DNA of 38,481 nt from Verrucomicrobiota bacterium (GCA_003220075.1 QHRJ01000041.1:1-38481), one strand, 5' to 3'; numbered from the stretch's first letter, positions 15,622-24,587 are shown. The notes: generated by a model from the sequence alone, not told the origin. Translations and numbers: made by a program.

Positions 15622-17157
15622 ATGCCACGACGGAAACCAAGCACGTCGCAGCTCGCGATTGTCGATCGAAACGGCGAGGCCGACGAACGGCCGGTCGCAA
15701 AAAGGCCTTTGGATTTCGGCGAGCGTTGGAGTTACGCGCCCGCGCCAGAAGCGAGCAACTACATTAAACTGCACGACCGCTATCAGCTTTTCATTAACGG
15801 CAGATTCGTGGCGCCGAAGTCTGGCAACTATTTCGACTCCATTAACCCGGCCACAGAAGAGAAACTGGCGGAGATCGGTGCTGCTAATGAAAAGGATATT
15901 GATCTCGCGGTAAAAGCGGCGCGACGCGCTTACAGAAATGTCTGGTCAAAAATGCCGGGACGCGAGCGGGGAAAATACCTTTTTCGTATTGCGCGCTTGA
16001 TTCAAGAAAAGGCGCGCGAGCTGGCCGTGCTTGAAACAATGGACGGCGGCAAAACCATCAAGGAATCGCGCGACATCGATTTGCCGTTGGTGGCGGCACA
16101 TTTTTTTTACTACGCAGGCTGGGCCGACAAATTGGAATACGCTTTTCCCGGCCGAAAAGCGCGGCCACTCGGCGTCGCCGGTCAAATCATTCCGTGGAAT
16201 TTTCCGTTGCTGATGGCGGCGTGGAAGCTGGCGCCGGCGCTTGCTTGCGGAAACACCTGTGTCCTGAAGCCGGCCGAGACCACTTCCATCACCGCTCTTC
16301 ATCTCGCCCAAATTTTGCAGGAAGCGGAATTACCCGATGGCGTGGTTAACATCGTAACTGGCGCCGGCAAAACTGGCAGCGCACTCATCAATCACACCGA
16401 TATCGACAAGATTGCGTTTACTGGTTCGACTGAAGTTGGGAAACGAATCGCGTCAGCTGTCGTTCGGACGAAGAAAAAATTGACCCTCGAGCTTGGCGGC
16501 AAAGCGGCCAACATCATTTTCGACGACGCGCCAATCGATCAGGCGGTGGAAGGAATTATTGCCGGAATTTATTTTAATCAGGGCCACGTTTGCTGCGCCG
16601 GTTCGCGTTTGTTCGTGCAGGAGAGCGTTTTTTCAAACGTCATTCGCAAGTTGCGCGATCGCATTTCCACGCTGCGAGTAGGCGATCCACTCGACAAAAA
16701 CACCGACATCGGCGCGATTAATTCCCGGGCGCAACTGGACAAAATTTGCGAGCTGGTGGACAGCGGATTGAAACAAGGCGCGCAACTGGTGCAATCACGC
16801 GCCCGTTTACCAGCTAAAGGCTACTGGTATCCACCGAGTTTCTTCACTGGGGTAACCGCCTCGCATCGGATCGCGCTGGAAGAGATTTTCGGCCCGGTTC
16901 TGAGTGTAATGACTTTCCGCACGCCGGAGGAAGCAATCGCACGTGCCAACAATACCCCTTACGGATTAAGCGCCGGCGTCTGGACGGACAAGGGGAGCAA
17001 AATTTTCAAGATCGTAAACCAACTGCGCGCAGGCGTGGTTTGGGCGAACACCTACAACAAATTTGATCCCTCCAGCCCATTCGGTGGCTACAAAGAAAGC
17101 GGTTTTGGCCGCGAAGGCGGGCGGCACGGTTTGCTACCGTATCTCACTCTCAGTTAA
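15622..17157 (+). CDS. Aldehyde dehydrogenase (NAD(P)+ dependent)
   Basis: The 511-residue protein is a complete ALDH. It has the PWNFPL and KPAETT cofactor-binding segments, FTGSTEVGK in the Rossmann region, the general-base Glu in LELGGKAAN, and the catalytic Cys in GHVCCAGSR (about residue 324). LEEIFGPVL and NTPYGLSAGVWT follow near the C-terminus. It oxidises an aldehyde to the acid. With deoC only four bases upstream, acetaldehyde from deoxyribose breakdown is the likely substrate. An unusual N-terminal extension of about 40 residues, rich in Arg and Pro, precedes the fold; its role is unknown. Confidence 0.95.
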   Translation: MPRRKPSTSQLAIVDRNGEADERPVAKRPLDFGERWSYAPAPEASNYIKLHDRYQLFINGRFVAPKSGNYFDSINPATEEKLAEIGAANEKDIDLAVKAARRAYRNVWSKMPGRERGKYLFRIARLIQEKARELAVLETMDGGKTIKESRDIDLPLVAAHFFYYAGWADKLEYAFPGRKARPLGVAGQIIPWNFPLLMAAWKLAPALACGNTCVLKPAETTSITALHLAQILQEAELPDGVVNIVTGAGKTGSALINHTDIDKIAFTGSTEVGKRIASAVVRTKKKLTLELGGKAANIIFDDAPIDQAVEGIIAGIYFNQGHVCCAGSRLFVQESVFSNVIRKLRDRISTLRVGDPLDKNTDIGAINSRAQLDKICELVDSGLKQGAQLVQSRARLPAKGYWYPPSFFTGVTASHRIALEEIFGPVLSVMTFRTPEEAIARANNTPYGLSAGVWTDKGSKIFKIVNQLRAGVVWANTYNKFDPSSPFGGYKESGFGREGGRHGLLPYLTLS

Positions 17158-17189
17158 ATCGCAGCGCCTCCTTCTTTCTCCAAGAAATT

Positions 17190-20051
17190 GTGAGAGCGAT
17201 CTTAATATCGTTAGCTGCGATCTTTGGCGTGACTGCGATTGCCGGCCTAACGTGGCTTTGCCAGCGCGACCCCGAAATCAACTTCCTCCGGCCGGATAAA
17301 CGTGCCGAATGGATCTTTTTTCCGTCCGCGGTCGAGGTCAAGGCACGTGGCGTGGCCAACCTGGACACACTTTTTCGTCATGACTTCACCCTCCAGCGAC
17401 CGGCGCTAAGAGCACTCCTTACCGTTCGAGCAGCGAAGCAGGTACAGTTGACAATAAATGATCGAAAGGTCGATCTCGTTGCCAATCACAATTGGAAGGA
17501 TGCCTCGACGGTTGAGGTTTCCGGGTTGCTGCACGAAGGCCGGAACCGAATTGAAGCCAGAGTATTTAACGACAACGGTCCCCCTGCTTTATGGTTATTG
17601 CTTAGCGGCGATCAATTCTCACTCCGGAGCGACCAGAATTGGATTGCTTCATTCGCGGGCTCGTCCTGGCGAGCGGCTGCTCTTGCTACTTCACCAAGAC
17701 CGCCAGGCCGGGGCAATTCGATTGATACTAGCGAGCGAACGATAGCTAGTCTCACTAAAGTCTGGCCGCTCTGGCTGCTGTTCGGTGCCGTTGCGCTGGT
17801 TTTTTGGGTGGGAGGGAACTGGTGGCTTAATCGCCATTCCATGGACGTTGATTGGATGACGCTCGTCATGGTCTTCGGTTTTGTTCTCTTGTGGCTGATC
17901 CTTTTTTGGCATAACGCGCAAATTCTCCCCGCAGTCGTTGGATTCGATGCCATGCAGCACCTTAATTACATCAAGTATTTACAGGAACATCACAGTCTTC
18001 CCCTGCCCGCACAGGGAATGGAGATGTTCCATCCTCCGCTTTACTACATCATTTCGGCGGTTGTCCTTTCTTTATTCCATCTATCTGCGACTGATCCTTC
18101 GGCAATCTTACTGCTGCGCGCGCTCACGACGCTGTTTGGTATCGCGCAGTTCGTCCTAGTCTTCGCCGCTTTGCGACTGATTTTTCCAAATCGCCCCAAA
18201 CTTCAATTGGTTGGCGGCGGTCTGGCGGCTTTTCTGCCAATGCAACTCTACATGTCGCATTATCCCACGAACGAGACCTTGGCAGCACTTCTCGTTTCCG
18301 CTTCCCTTTATTTTGCGCTTCGGATGGCGAAGGGCGGTGCGGCAACGTGGAAAAGCTATTGCGTTCTGGGGCTGTTGATAGGTGCTGCACTGCTAACAAA
18401 GGCGACCGCTGTTTTGGTAGTCCCCTTTATCGTCCTGGCTCTTGCCCGTCAACTGACCTGCCAGCGAGCATCCGTTACAAGGTGGGCCGGAATGCTCGGC
18501 AGCATGCTCTGCATTGCGATCCTGATCTGCGCTTGGCACTACATTCGGATTTCGCAATACGGGAGCCCACTCATCGGCGGCTCGGATCCCGTGATCGGCG
18601 TTTTCTGGTGGCAAGACGATGGCTATCACACAGTCTCTTACTTCGCCCGTTTTGGTGAGAGTCTGGTCCACCCATTATTTAGCGCAACCGCATCATTCTT
18701 TGATGGGCTCTACTCTACTTTGTGGGGGGATGGATTATGCAGTGGAGTATCGGACTTATCGATACGCCCGCCCTGGAACTATAACCTGATGTGCGCCGGC
18801 TATCTTCTTTCGTTATTGCCTACTCTTCTTCTTTTAGTCGGCGTAATGACATCCTTATGGCAACTATTTCGTGAGCCGCGCTCTGACATTTTTATTTTCG
18901 TTGGTTTTTCCCTGGCTGTAGCCATGGGACTGCTCTATTACAATCTTAAGGTCCCATGCTATGGCTCTGCCAAAGCATTTTATGGATTGAGCGCTCTCGT
19001 CCCGCTCGGTTTCTTCGCAGCAGTCGGATGGAATGTTGTCACCGACGGAAGAAAATGGCGTCAACTACCAATCGCGATTCTGCTGACAGTTTGGGCGATG
19101 AATAGCTTTGGTTCGTTCTGGATTTACGATCCGGTAGCACAACATGTCATCACTGCGATGCATCTTTGGGCAGGCAAAAAGCCGGATGCGGCACTAGGGG
19201 AAGCTAAAAAGGCGGTAGCTGCCGATCCTTCTGATGCCGCAGCAAGAATAGCCCTGGCCACCACCTTGGAGGATGCGAGACAATCCAGCGAAGCTCTGCA
19301 GGAAGCCGAGCATGCGACAGAGCTTGCGCCGCTGGATGGGGCAACTCACTTGAAACTTGGGACGCTGTTGTTCAAGCAGAACAAGCTGGAGAGAGCAATC
19401 GAGGAGGCCCGTCTGGCCGTGGCTTACGCGCCGGAAAATACGCGTGCCCATTTACTTCTTCTGGTTTCTTTGTTTTATCACGATGAAGATCCGGTCGATG
19501 CGGCGCGCGAGGCTCTGGCGATTTCGCCTTACGATGCTGAGCTCCATCGTGTGCTAGGTGTAGCCCTGACGCGAAAGACGGAGTCGATAGACGCTTTTAA
19601 TCAACTAACTTACTCTGTCCTGCTTAGACCGGACCGGATGGAAGCACATTCGGAGCTTCACCGTGCCCTGCTCGCACTCATCAATTCCCTTGATGCCGCA
19701 AAGCTTCTTCGCCAAGCGGCTTCCTCGATTCCCGATTCAGCCGTCGCGCTGGACGAACTGGCCTGGGTCTTCGCTACTCACCCAAGTGAGGAGTTGCGTG
19801 ACGGCCATGAAGCGGTCCGTCTGGCCGAGCATGCTTGTGCTCTGACAAAACGGACGAACCCAATCTTCCTCGCAACTTTAGCTGCCGCTTACGCCGAGAC
19901 CGGAAACTTTGGTCAAGCGATCAGCACAATTCAGGAGTCAATCTCGAAAGCCCGTTCAAACAATAACACGGACGGAATCGCGTTAGGTGAGAAGTTTCTC
20001 GGTTTTTTTCAATCGAACACACCTATTCGCCAAGATCCAAACTCGAAATAA
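17190..20051 (+). CDS. GT-C type membrane glycosyltransferase with N-terminal beta domain and C-terminal TPR repeats
   Basis: The 953-residue protein has an N-terminal signal anchor, then a beta-sandwich-like extracytoplasmic domain (about 30-160). A polytopic core follows (about 190-660, 10 or more membrane segments), with a first loop carrying an acidic residue and the DAMQHLNYIKYLQ...MFHPPLYY pattern of GT39/GT83-like enzymes that use polyprenyl-phosphate sugars. A TPR array occupies about 665-930. It probably transfers a sugar to a lipid, glycan or protein outside the membrane; donor and acceptor are unknown. Translation begins at GTG 17190, the only good start before the anchor. It lies 32 bases after the ALDH gene. 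Confidence 0.8.
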   Translation: MRAILISLAAIFGVTAIAGLTWLCQRDPEINFLRPDKRAEWIFFPSAVEVKARGVANLDTLFRHDFTLQRPALRALLTVRAAKQVQLTINDRKVDLVANHNWKDASTVEVSGLLHEGRNRIEARVFNDNGPPALWLLLSGDQFSLRSDQNWIASFAGSSWRAAALATSPRPPGRGNSIDTSERTIASLTKVWPLWLLFGAVALVFWVGGNWWLNRHSMDVDWMTLVMVFGFVLLWLILFWHNAQILPAVVGFDAMQHLNYIKYLQEHHSLPLPAQGMEMFHPPLYYIISAVVLSLFHLSATDPSAILLLRALTTLFGIAQFVLVFAALRLIFPNRPKLQLVGGGLAAFLPMQLYMSHYPTNETLAALLVSASLYFALRMAKGGAATWKSYCVLGLLIGAALLTKATAVLVVPFIVLALARQLTCQRASVTRWAGMLGSMLCIAILICAWHYIRISQYGSPLIGGSDPVIGVFWWQDDGYHTVSYFARFGESLVHPLFSATASFFDGLYSTLWGDGLCSGVSDLSIRPPWNYNLMCAGYLLSLLPTLLLLVGVMTSLWQLFREPRSDIFIFVGFSLAVAMGLLYYNLKVPCYGSAKAFYGLSALVPLGFFAAVGWNVVTDGRKWRQLPIAILLTVWAMNSFGSFWIYDPVAQHVITAMHLWAGKKPDAALGEAKKAVAADPSDAAARIALATTLEDARQSSEALQEAEHATELAPLDGATHLKLGTLLFKQNKLERAIEEARLAVAYAPENTRAHLLLLVSLFYHDEDPVDAAREALAISPYDAELHRVLGVALTRKTESIDAFNQLTYSVLLRPDRMEAHSELHRALLALINSLDAAKLLRQAASSIPDSAVALDELAWVFATHPSEELRDGHEAVRLAEHACALTKRTNPIFLATLAAAYAETGNFGQAISTIQESISKARSNNNTDGIALGEKFLGFFQSNTPIRQDPNSK

Positions 20052-20094
20052 ATCTCAGCCCGGGCTGCTTCAGACAACATAGGCAATGGATTGC

Positions 20095-20209
20095 CCCTCA
20101 CCTCAATCCTCTCCCCAAGGGGGAAGTCGGAATTACTCAGCGCGAAGCCTTTCGGGGGCACGCGCCCCTCGCCTCTCCCTTTCACAAAGGGAGAGGATCA
20201 AGGTGAGGG
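20095..20209. repeat. Palindromic repeat, family D (ends inside the DUF559 gene)
   Basis: Outer arms of 21 bases, starting CCCTCACC and ending GGTGAGGG, match at 19 of 21 positions. A perfect inner hairpin CCTCTCCCTTT/AAAGGGAGAGG lies at 20172-20196, with further GC-rich hairpins to its left. The right arm contains the last codons and stop of the DUF559 gene on the minus strand. Similar CCCTCACC...GGTGAGGG palindromes are widespread in bacterial genomes. Confidence 0.8.
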
Positions 20210-20545
20210 ATTTCCTCGTCGCTTCAATGTCGACCAAATCGTTTCAAGAACACTGTCCAGTTCCCGATTGATCTGATGGTTCCAAAATCGCAGAACCAGA
20301 ATATTTTTGCTCGCAAGAAAGCTCGTCCGTTCCTGATCTAACGACTCCCTGCTCGCGAAATTGTGGCTGCCACCGTCAAACTCAACAGCGAGGCGCGCTT
20401 CAGGACAGTAAAAATCAATTATGTAGCGATCCACCGGATGTTGTCGCCGAAATTTCCAACCCTGAAGTTGTCGATTGCGAAGGTGACGCCATAAGAGTCG
20501 CTCATGCCTAGTGGTACCTTTCCTTAGCTGACGCGCTCGGGTCAT
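20198..20545 (-). CDS. DUF559 domain protein (Vsr-like endonuclease fold)
   Basis: The 115-residue protein is a complete DUF559 member, a family with the very-short-patch-repair (PD-(D/E)XK) nuclease fold. The catalytic-type residues lie in VDRYIIDFYCPEARLAVEFDGGSH (Asp near 48, Glu-x-Asp near 58-60), preceded by the basic RRQHP segment. Function is not established for the family. Its ATG follows the TAA of the GYF-domain gene with no spacer, so it depends on translation of that gene or reinitiation. Its last codons (GNPSP, stop) fall in the right arm of the family D palindrome. The unusual joint placement suggests the gene and palindrome arrived or move together. Confidence 0.88.
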   Translation of the reverse strand: MTRARQLRKGTTRHERLLWRHLRNRQLQGWKFRRQHPVDRYIIDFYCPEARLAVEFDGGSHNFASRESLDQERTSFLASKNILVLRFWNHQINRELDSVLETIWSTLKRRGNPSP

Positions 20546-21688
20546 TTAGGAGAGCCTATCGGACTGACGGTCTGGCGGCGCCAGTTCGCTTTCGCTGAAA
20601 TCGGCACGCGCATCCAAATAAAGCAGGACAAATGCAATGCCAAGAATTGGCCGCATCAGCGCCCGGACTAAGCTGCTGATAGCCATGCTGCCGATTAACA
20701 CGGCATCGGCAACCTCGGGCGCCTTCAGATTCTGCCACATTTTCATTATTTCTTCAGGAGACGAAGTCGAGACGCTCTGCAACTTCGGCAAGATTAGCGG
20801 AATTTCCGCGCCAGCGCTTAATCCAAGCACGATCAGGACCCAGAGCGATGCGAGCAAAGCGCCGCGCCAAAGGGGACGGGTTGATTTCCGCGGCCGGCGT
20901 CGATTGCGCGCCAGCATTTTGCTTTCGCGCAATGCAGCAGCGCCTTCGAGGTTCGAAATGTAAGCAGACTGTTGCCAGAAGAGGAAGTTCACCCACAAAC
21001 GTGCGACCATCATCACCTGCATCGCCAAAATCAGGAGTGCCAGGAGAAGAGAGAGGATCGTTGGACTCTCGCTGGCAAGACTTAGGATGATCGCGACCGG
21101 GATAGCGGTACAAAGGAAATAACTTCCGTAAACAATGAGACTGAGCCGGGCAAACCGGAGAAAAAAATTGGCCGCCTGCCGGAGGAGTTGGCGTACCCGC
21201 ACCTTGCGTCCTTCGAGCACATCGACCGTGGCGATCTGGATACCAGCAAGAAAGACCGGCCAATCCACCACCAGCGTGATAAAAGCGAACAACGCAATGA
21301 CCCTGGCTCGCGTCAGGCCCTTCGCCCCTTCCAGTTGCGGAAAAATCCCATATACAGGACTAGTGAGCTCCAGCACGAGCGTCGGGATCGCGATCAACAG
21401 AGTCACAACAAAAAACGGCAGGAACGCCGACTTATAGATGCGGAAACTGTCCCGAATGATTTCGCCAAAACTGCGCCGCCGCACCAAGCGATGACCTGTC
21501 TGTGCTGGCAAAGGCGGCGGGCCGAACAATTCCGGAATGGTATTGGCCGTCGTCCAGACGCTGTCCGATTCGCGGCGCACTTCATTTGTCGGCAGCAGGC
21601 GGCCTTCACGTTTCCAGTCGCCAAGTGTGCCGAGCTCAACCGGCCCGTATTCCTTTTCGCCGACGCGCACGAGCCATCGATCTGCCAT
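20546..21688 (-). CDS. GYF_2 domain membrane protein
   Basis: The N-terminal 55 residues form a GYF_2-type domain (WLVRVGEKEYGPVELGTLGDW, then the W of SVWTTANTIPELF), a fold that binds proline-rich peptides or acts in protein contacts. After a Pro-rich linker comes a polytopic membrane region with about six to seven segments (roughly 85-335), resembling the glycerophosphoryl-diester-phosphodiesterase-type or DUF975-like membrane domains. A short polar tail follows. The enzymatic role is unknown; GYF-membrane fusions are common in planctomycete-verrucomicrobial genomes. The divergent neighbour is the 5' nuclease gene, with a family A palindrome between them. Confidence 0.8.
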   Translation of the reverse strand: MADRWLVRVGEKEYGPVELGTLGDWKREGRLLPTNEVRRESDSVWTTANTIPELFGPPPLPAQTGHRLVRRRSFGEIIRDSFRIYKSAFLPFFVVTLLIAIPTLVLELTSPVYGIFPQLEGAKGLTRARVIALFAFITLVVDWPVFLAGIQIATVDVLEGRKVRVRQLLRQAANFFLRFARLSLIVYGSYFLCTAIPVAIILSLASESPTILSLLLALLILAMQVMMVARLWVNFLFWQQSAYISNLEGAAALRESKMLARNRRRPRKSTRPLWRGALLASLWVLIVLGLSAGAEIPLILPKLQSVSTSSPEEIMKMWQNLKAPEVADAVLIGSMAISSLVRALMRPILGIAFVLLYLDARADFSESELAPPDRQSDRLS

Positions 21689-21717
21689 AGCCAGACTTAT
21701 CGCGAAACGGCAACGCT

Positions 21718-21811
21718 GTCATCCCGAGCGGAGTGAAACGAAGTGGACGGATCCCGTTGCGTTACCTAAAAGGTTCCATTGCGGGATCCCTCGACTTTCG
21801 CTCGGGATGAC
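21718..21811. repeat. Palindromic repeat, family A copy 2
   Basis: It has the same GTCATCCCGAGC and GCTCGGGATGAC arms and the inner GGATCCCGTTGC/GCGGGATCCCTCGAC segments as copies 1 and 3. It lies in the divergent gap between the GYF-domain gene and the 5' nuclease gene, ending 25 bases before the latter's ATG. Confidence 0.85.
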
Positions 21812-21836
21812 GGAAATAGTTTAGCTTCTCCATTTC

Positions 21837-22751
21837 ATGAAACTACTTTTGATCGACGGACATTATTACGTTTACCGCTCGTTTTTCGCGATCCCGAACC
21901 TGAGCAACTCGCGCGGCGAGCCAACCAACGCGATTTTCGGTTTCACCAAAACGCTGCGGCTGATGCTGAAACATTTGCAGCCGCAACTGGGGGCGGTGTT
22001 TTGGGACGAAGGTTTGCCGCAGCGCCGGGTGGAACTGCAGCCCGCTTATAAGGAAACGCGCAAAGAAATGCCTGGGCCGATGATTCCGCAGTTGGATTTT
22101 ATCCGGAGCACAATCACGCCATTGCTTGGATTCGCCAGTATCGCGCTGCCCGATACCGAAGCGGACGATTTGATGGGCTGTTATTCAATCGCAGCCTGCA
22201 AGGAGAACATCGAGGTGGTGCTGGCGACGAACGACAAAGACCTTTATCAGCTCGTTGGCCCGTGCGTCAAAGTTTACACGACGGCCAAGGCCGATCTGGC
22301 TTCGCCGAAAGACGCCTTCGCCTTGCTTGGAGAGGAAGATGTCACGACAAAATGGGGCGTGCCGCCAGAATTAATCGGCGATGTCCTAGCGATTTCAGGC
22401 GATACGGTCGATAACATTCCCGGGGTCGGAATTGGGCGAAAAATCGCGGCTGCCCTGATTCGTGAGCATGGAGGGCTGAAGGCTTTGCTGGGCAATCTTG
22501 CTGCAGTAAAGAGCCTTAAAACGCGGGAGAAATTGCAAAACGGACGCGAGCAAATCTTGCAAAACCGGAAAATGGTCGAGCTTGATTGCAAAACGGAACT
22601 ACCAGTGGGGATCGGTCAACTCCGCATCCGGCCGGATTACCCGCGGCTAATCGCGGCCTTGGAAAAATGCGAGTTTAAATCGCTCTTGCAGGAAGTCCGT
22701 GAGGAAGCGGCGAGGCAGGCTGCCACGGTCCAAGAGGAGCTGAGGCTATAA
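21837..22751 (+). CDS. 5'-3' exonuclease / flap endonuclease, DNA polymerase I N-terminal type
   Basis: This stand-alone 304-residue protein equals the 5' nuclease domain of DNA polymerase I with no polymerase part. The metal-binding acidic residues are visible: Asp in LLIDGHYYVYRSF, the DTEADD cluster (about 101-107), TNDKDLYQL (about 130), and the helix-three-turn-helix ISGDTVDNIPGVGIGRKIA (about 182-200). It should remove RNA primers or 5' flaps. A full PolA usually exists elsewhere; this stand-alone copy resembles ExoIX/YpcP proteins. An unconserved Glu/Arg-rich tail follows. Confidence 0.92.
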   Translation: MKLLLIDGHYYVYRSFFAIPNLSNSRGEPTNAIFGFTKTLRLMLKHLQPQLGAVFWDEGLPQRRVELQPAYKETRKEMPGPMIPQLDFIRSTITPLLGFASIALPDTEADDLMGCYSIAACKENIEVVLATNDKDLYQLVGPCVKVYTTAKADLASPKDAFALLGEEDVTTKWGVPPELIGDVLAISGDTVDNIPGVGIGRKIAAALIREHGGLKALLGNLAAVKSLKTREKLQNGREQILQNRKMVELDCKTELPVGIGQLRIRPDYPRLIAALEKCEFKSLLQEVREEAARQAATVQEELRL

Positions 22752-22831
22752 GGGCCAAAAATTTTTCGCAAAAACCCGAGAAATTTCGAACGGCCCCGAA
22801 AAGCCTGCTGTCAAATGAGTCAGGTTAAGGC

Positions 22832-22899
22832 GATTCGGGTAGTCGCACGTTGCTGTATTTGCTGTTTCTCCTTGGCGTGCGCTGCCCGAATCTTTTTTT
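22832..22899 (+). terminator. Probable intrinsic terminator with a long stem
   Basis: An inverted repeat of about 17 bases (starting GATTCGGG, ending CCCGAATC, with one mismatch and one bulge) encloses a loop of about 26 bases and is followed directly by seven Ts (22893-22899). It is 80 bases after the 5' nuclease stop and about 160 bases before nadC. It would end the nuclease transcript; the large loop leaves a regulatory leader for nadC as an alternative. The rest of the 22752-23062 gap shows no credible gene. Confidence 0.5.
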
Positions 22900-23062
22900 G
22901 GGGGGATTCGCGATATCTGAAATACCCCATTGCGCCTGGTCTTCAGCCGAGTTTGATAGATAGCCTGATGACGGTGCGGAAACAGTCCTCAATGCCGAGT
23001 CACGCCTGCGACCCCGGACGGCAGCGGAAACGTTCCGCCCTGGCAACGGCGGCGCCACAAAG

Positions 23063-23908
23063 ATGAGTGAAGGTGATCCGATCGACCTCGCGCTTCGCGA
23101 AGATATCGGCGCGGGGGACGTAACAACGAGGTTACTCGTACCGGACGATAGTCGCGCCTACGCGCGGATTTTGCCGCGAGAAAAAGCCATTATTGCCGGG
23201 ACGATGACGGCAGCGGAAGTTTTTCGCCGGGTTGATCCAGGATTAAAGATTTCCGTGGAACTGACGGACGGAACGGCCGTGCTTGGTGGCGAAACCATTC
23301 TCAAAATTCAAGGACCGGCCAGGAGCATTCTTACCGCCGAACGGGTCGCCTTGAATTTTTTGCAGCGACTTTCCGGCATCGCGACGCTAACCCATGAGTA
23401 TGTGGAGGCGATTGGAAAAAATCCTGCCAAAATCATGGATACGCGAAAGACAACGCCCGGTCTGCGCGCGCTGGAAAGAGCGGCTGTCGTCGCCGGCGGC
23501 GGCACAAATCATCGCTTCGGCTTGTTCGACGCGATTCTGGTAAAGGACAATCACCTGGCGGCAGAGCAGGATTTCGAAAAACTCGCGGCCGCGATTCGGC
23601 AGGCGAAGGGGCAGAATCCGTCGATTAAAATCGAAGTAGAGGCAGATAACCTCGAGCAGGTGCGCACGCTGGTGCAAATGGAGGGTGTCGACGTCATCTT
23701 GCTGGACAACATGGAGACGGCGAAAATGCGGGAAGCGATTGCGCTCGGTCGCAAGCACAACGTTAAATTCGAAGCTAGCGGCGGAATCAATTTAAGGACG
23801 GTCCGGCGCATCGCTGCCACCGGTGTAGATTACATTTCCGTTGGCGCGCTCACGCATTCGCCGCGCGCCATCGATTTGTCGCTCGAGCTCACCCATGTTG
23901 GTAGCTGA
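23063..23908 (+). CDS. nadC: Nicotinate-nucleotide pyrophosphorylase (carboxylating)
   Basis: The enzyme converts quinolinate and PRPP to nicotinate mononucleotide, CO2 and pyrophosphate in NAD synthesis. The 281 residues follow the family: EDIGAGDVTT near the start, ERVALNFLQRLSGIAT, MDTRKTTPGLR with the substrate-binding Arg and Lys, HRFGLFDAILVKDNH, then EVEADNLEQV, DVILLDNM and the ASGGIN segment with the C-terminal ISVGALTHS. All expected motifs are intact. birA begins before its stop codon (14-base overlap), so the two are translationally coupled. Confidence 0.97.
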   Translation: MSEGDPIDLALREDIGAGDVTTRLLVPDDSRAYARILPREKAIIAGTMTAAEVFRRVDPGLKISVELTDGTAVLGGETILKIQGPARSILTAERVALNFLQRLSGIATLTHEYVEAIGKNPAKIMDTRKTTPGLRALERAAVVAGGGTNHRFGLFDAILVKDNHLAAEQDFEKLAAAIRQAKGQNPSIKIEVEADNLEQVRTLVQMEGVDVILLDNMETAKMREAIALGRKHNVKFEASGGINLRTVRRIAATGVDYISVGALTHSPRAIDLSLELTHVGS

Positions 23909-24503
23909 CCGTTTGAGCGGCGAGAAATTACGCGCCCAGCTCGGCCCGTGCACGATTGGCCGCGAGATTGTTGTCCTCGAGGAAACAACCTCGACCAACG
24001 ACATCGTGTTGCAAATGGCGAACGGCGGTGCGCCGGAAGGTCTTGTTGTTTTTGCGGAACATCAAAGCGCCGGGCGTGGCCAGCGCGGCAATGTTTGGGA
24101 ATCGGCCGCCGGACAAGGTCTTTGGCTTTCAGTCCTACTTCGGCCAAAGATTGCGATTAGCGATCCGGTGCACTTGGCACAGCGTACAGCCCAAATAGTG
24201 GCGGCAGCAATCCAGGGCCAATTCTATCTCTCCGCCACCGTGAAGTTGCCTAACGACATTTATATCGACGATCGCAAAGTGGCAGGGGTGTTGGTAGAAA
24301 TGCGCGCCCAAGCGAAGGCACCGCACCTTGCCGTTCTCGGGATTGGCGTGAACGTGAACCAAATGCCGCACGATTTCTCGGAAGAACTTCGTAAACGTGC
24401 AATCTCACTCGCAATCGCTCGCCGCGGGCCAATCGACCGCACTTCCTTTGCCGTCGCATTGCTGCGCAATCTCGATCGGTTCTATCGCGCGGGGTCACTC
24501 TAA
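23895..24503 (+). CDS. birA: Biotin-[acetyl-CoA-carboxylase] ligase
   Basis: The protein attaches biotin to the biotin carboxyl carrier protein via biotinyl-AMP. The 202-residue form lacks the DNA-binding domain of E. coli BirA, so it is a group I ligase without repressor function. TTSTNDIVLQM, HQSAGRGQRGNVWES (ATP/biotin loop) and AGVLVEM are recognisable. The usual KWPND motif reads KLPNDIY, with Leu for Trp, an unusual substitution. The C-terminal SH3-like domain appears short. The ATG at 23895 overlaps nadC by 14 bases. The frame is open from 23841, but those codons are deep in nadC. Confidence 0.9.
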   Translation: MLVADRLSGEKLRAQLGPCTIGREIVVLEETTSTNDIVLQMANGGAPEGLVVFAEHQSAGRGQRGNVWESAAGQGLWLSVLLRPKIAISDPVHLAQRTAQIVAAAIQGQFYLSATVKLPNDIYIDDRKVAGVLVEMRAQAKAPHLAVLGIGVNVNQMPHDFSEELRKRAISLAIARRGPIDRTSFAVALLRNLDRFYRAGSL

Positions 24504-24525
24504 GCTGTCGCTTAGAAGGAAATAT

Positions 24526-24587
24526 TGTAGGGCAGGCGTTCCCGCCTGTCGATTCAGAGATGAGCAAGCGACGCGCTTGGCCCTACA
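24526..24587. repeat. Multi-hairpin repeat, family C copy 2
   Basis: TGTAGGGC and GCCCTACA form the outer arms. Inside are the hairpins CAGGCG/CGCCTG and AAGCG/CGCTT. It lies in the convergent gap between birA and trpD, five bases before family A copy 3, making a double repeat block of about 184 bases. Confidence 0.7.

Noticed and set aside
22815-23066. 83-residue open frame before nadC
   Set aside because: It spans the long T-tailed hairpin, is Cys/Arg/Ser-rich without pattern, and overlaps the nadC start.
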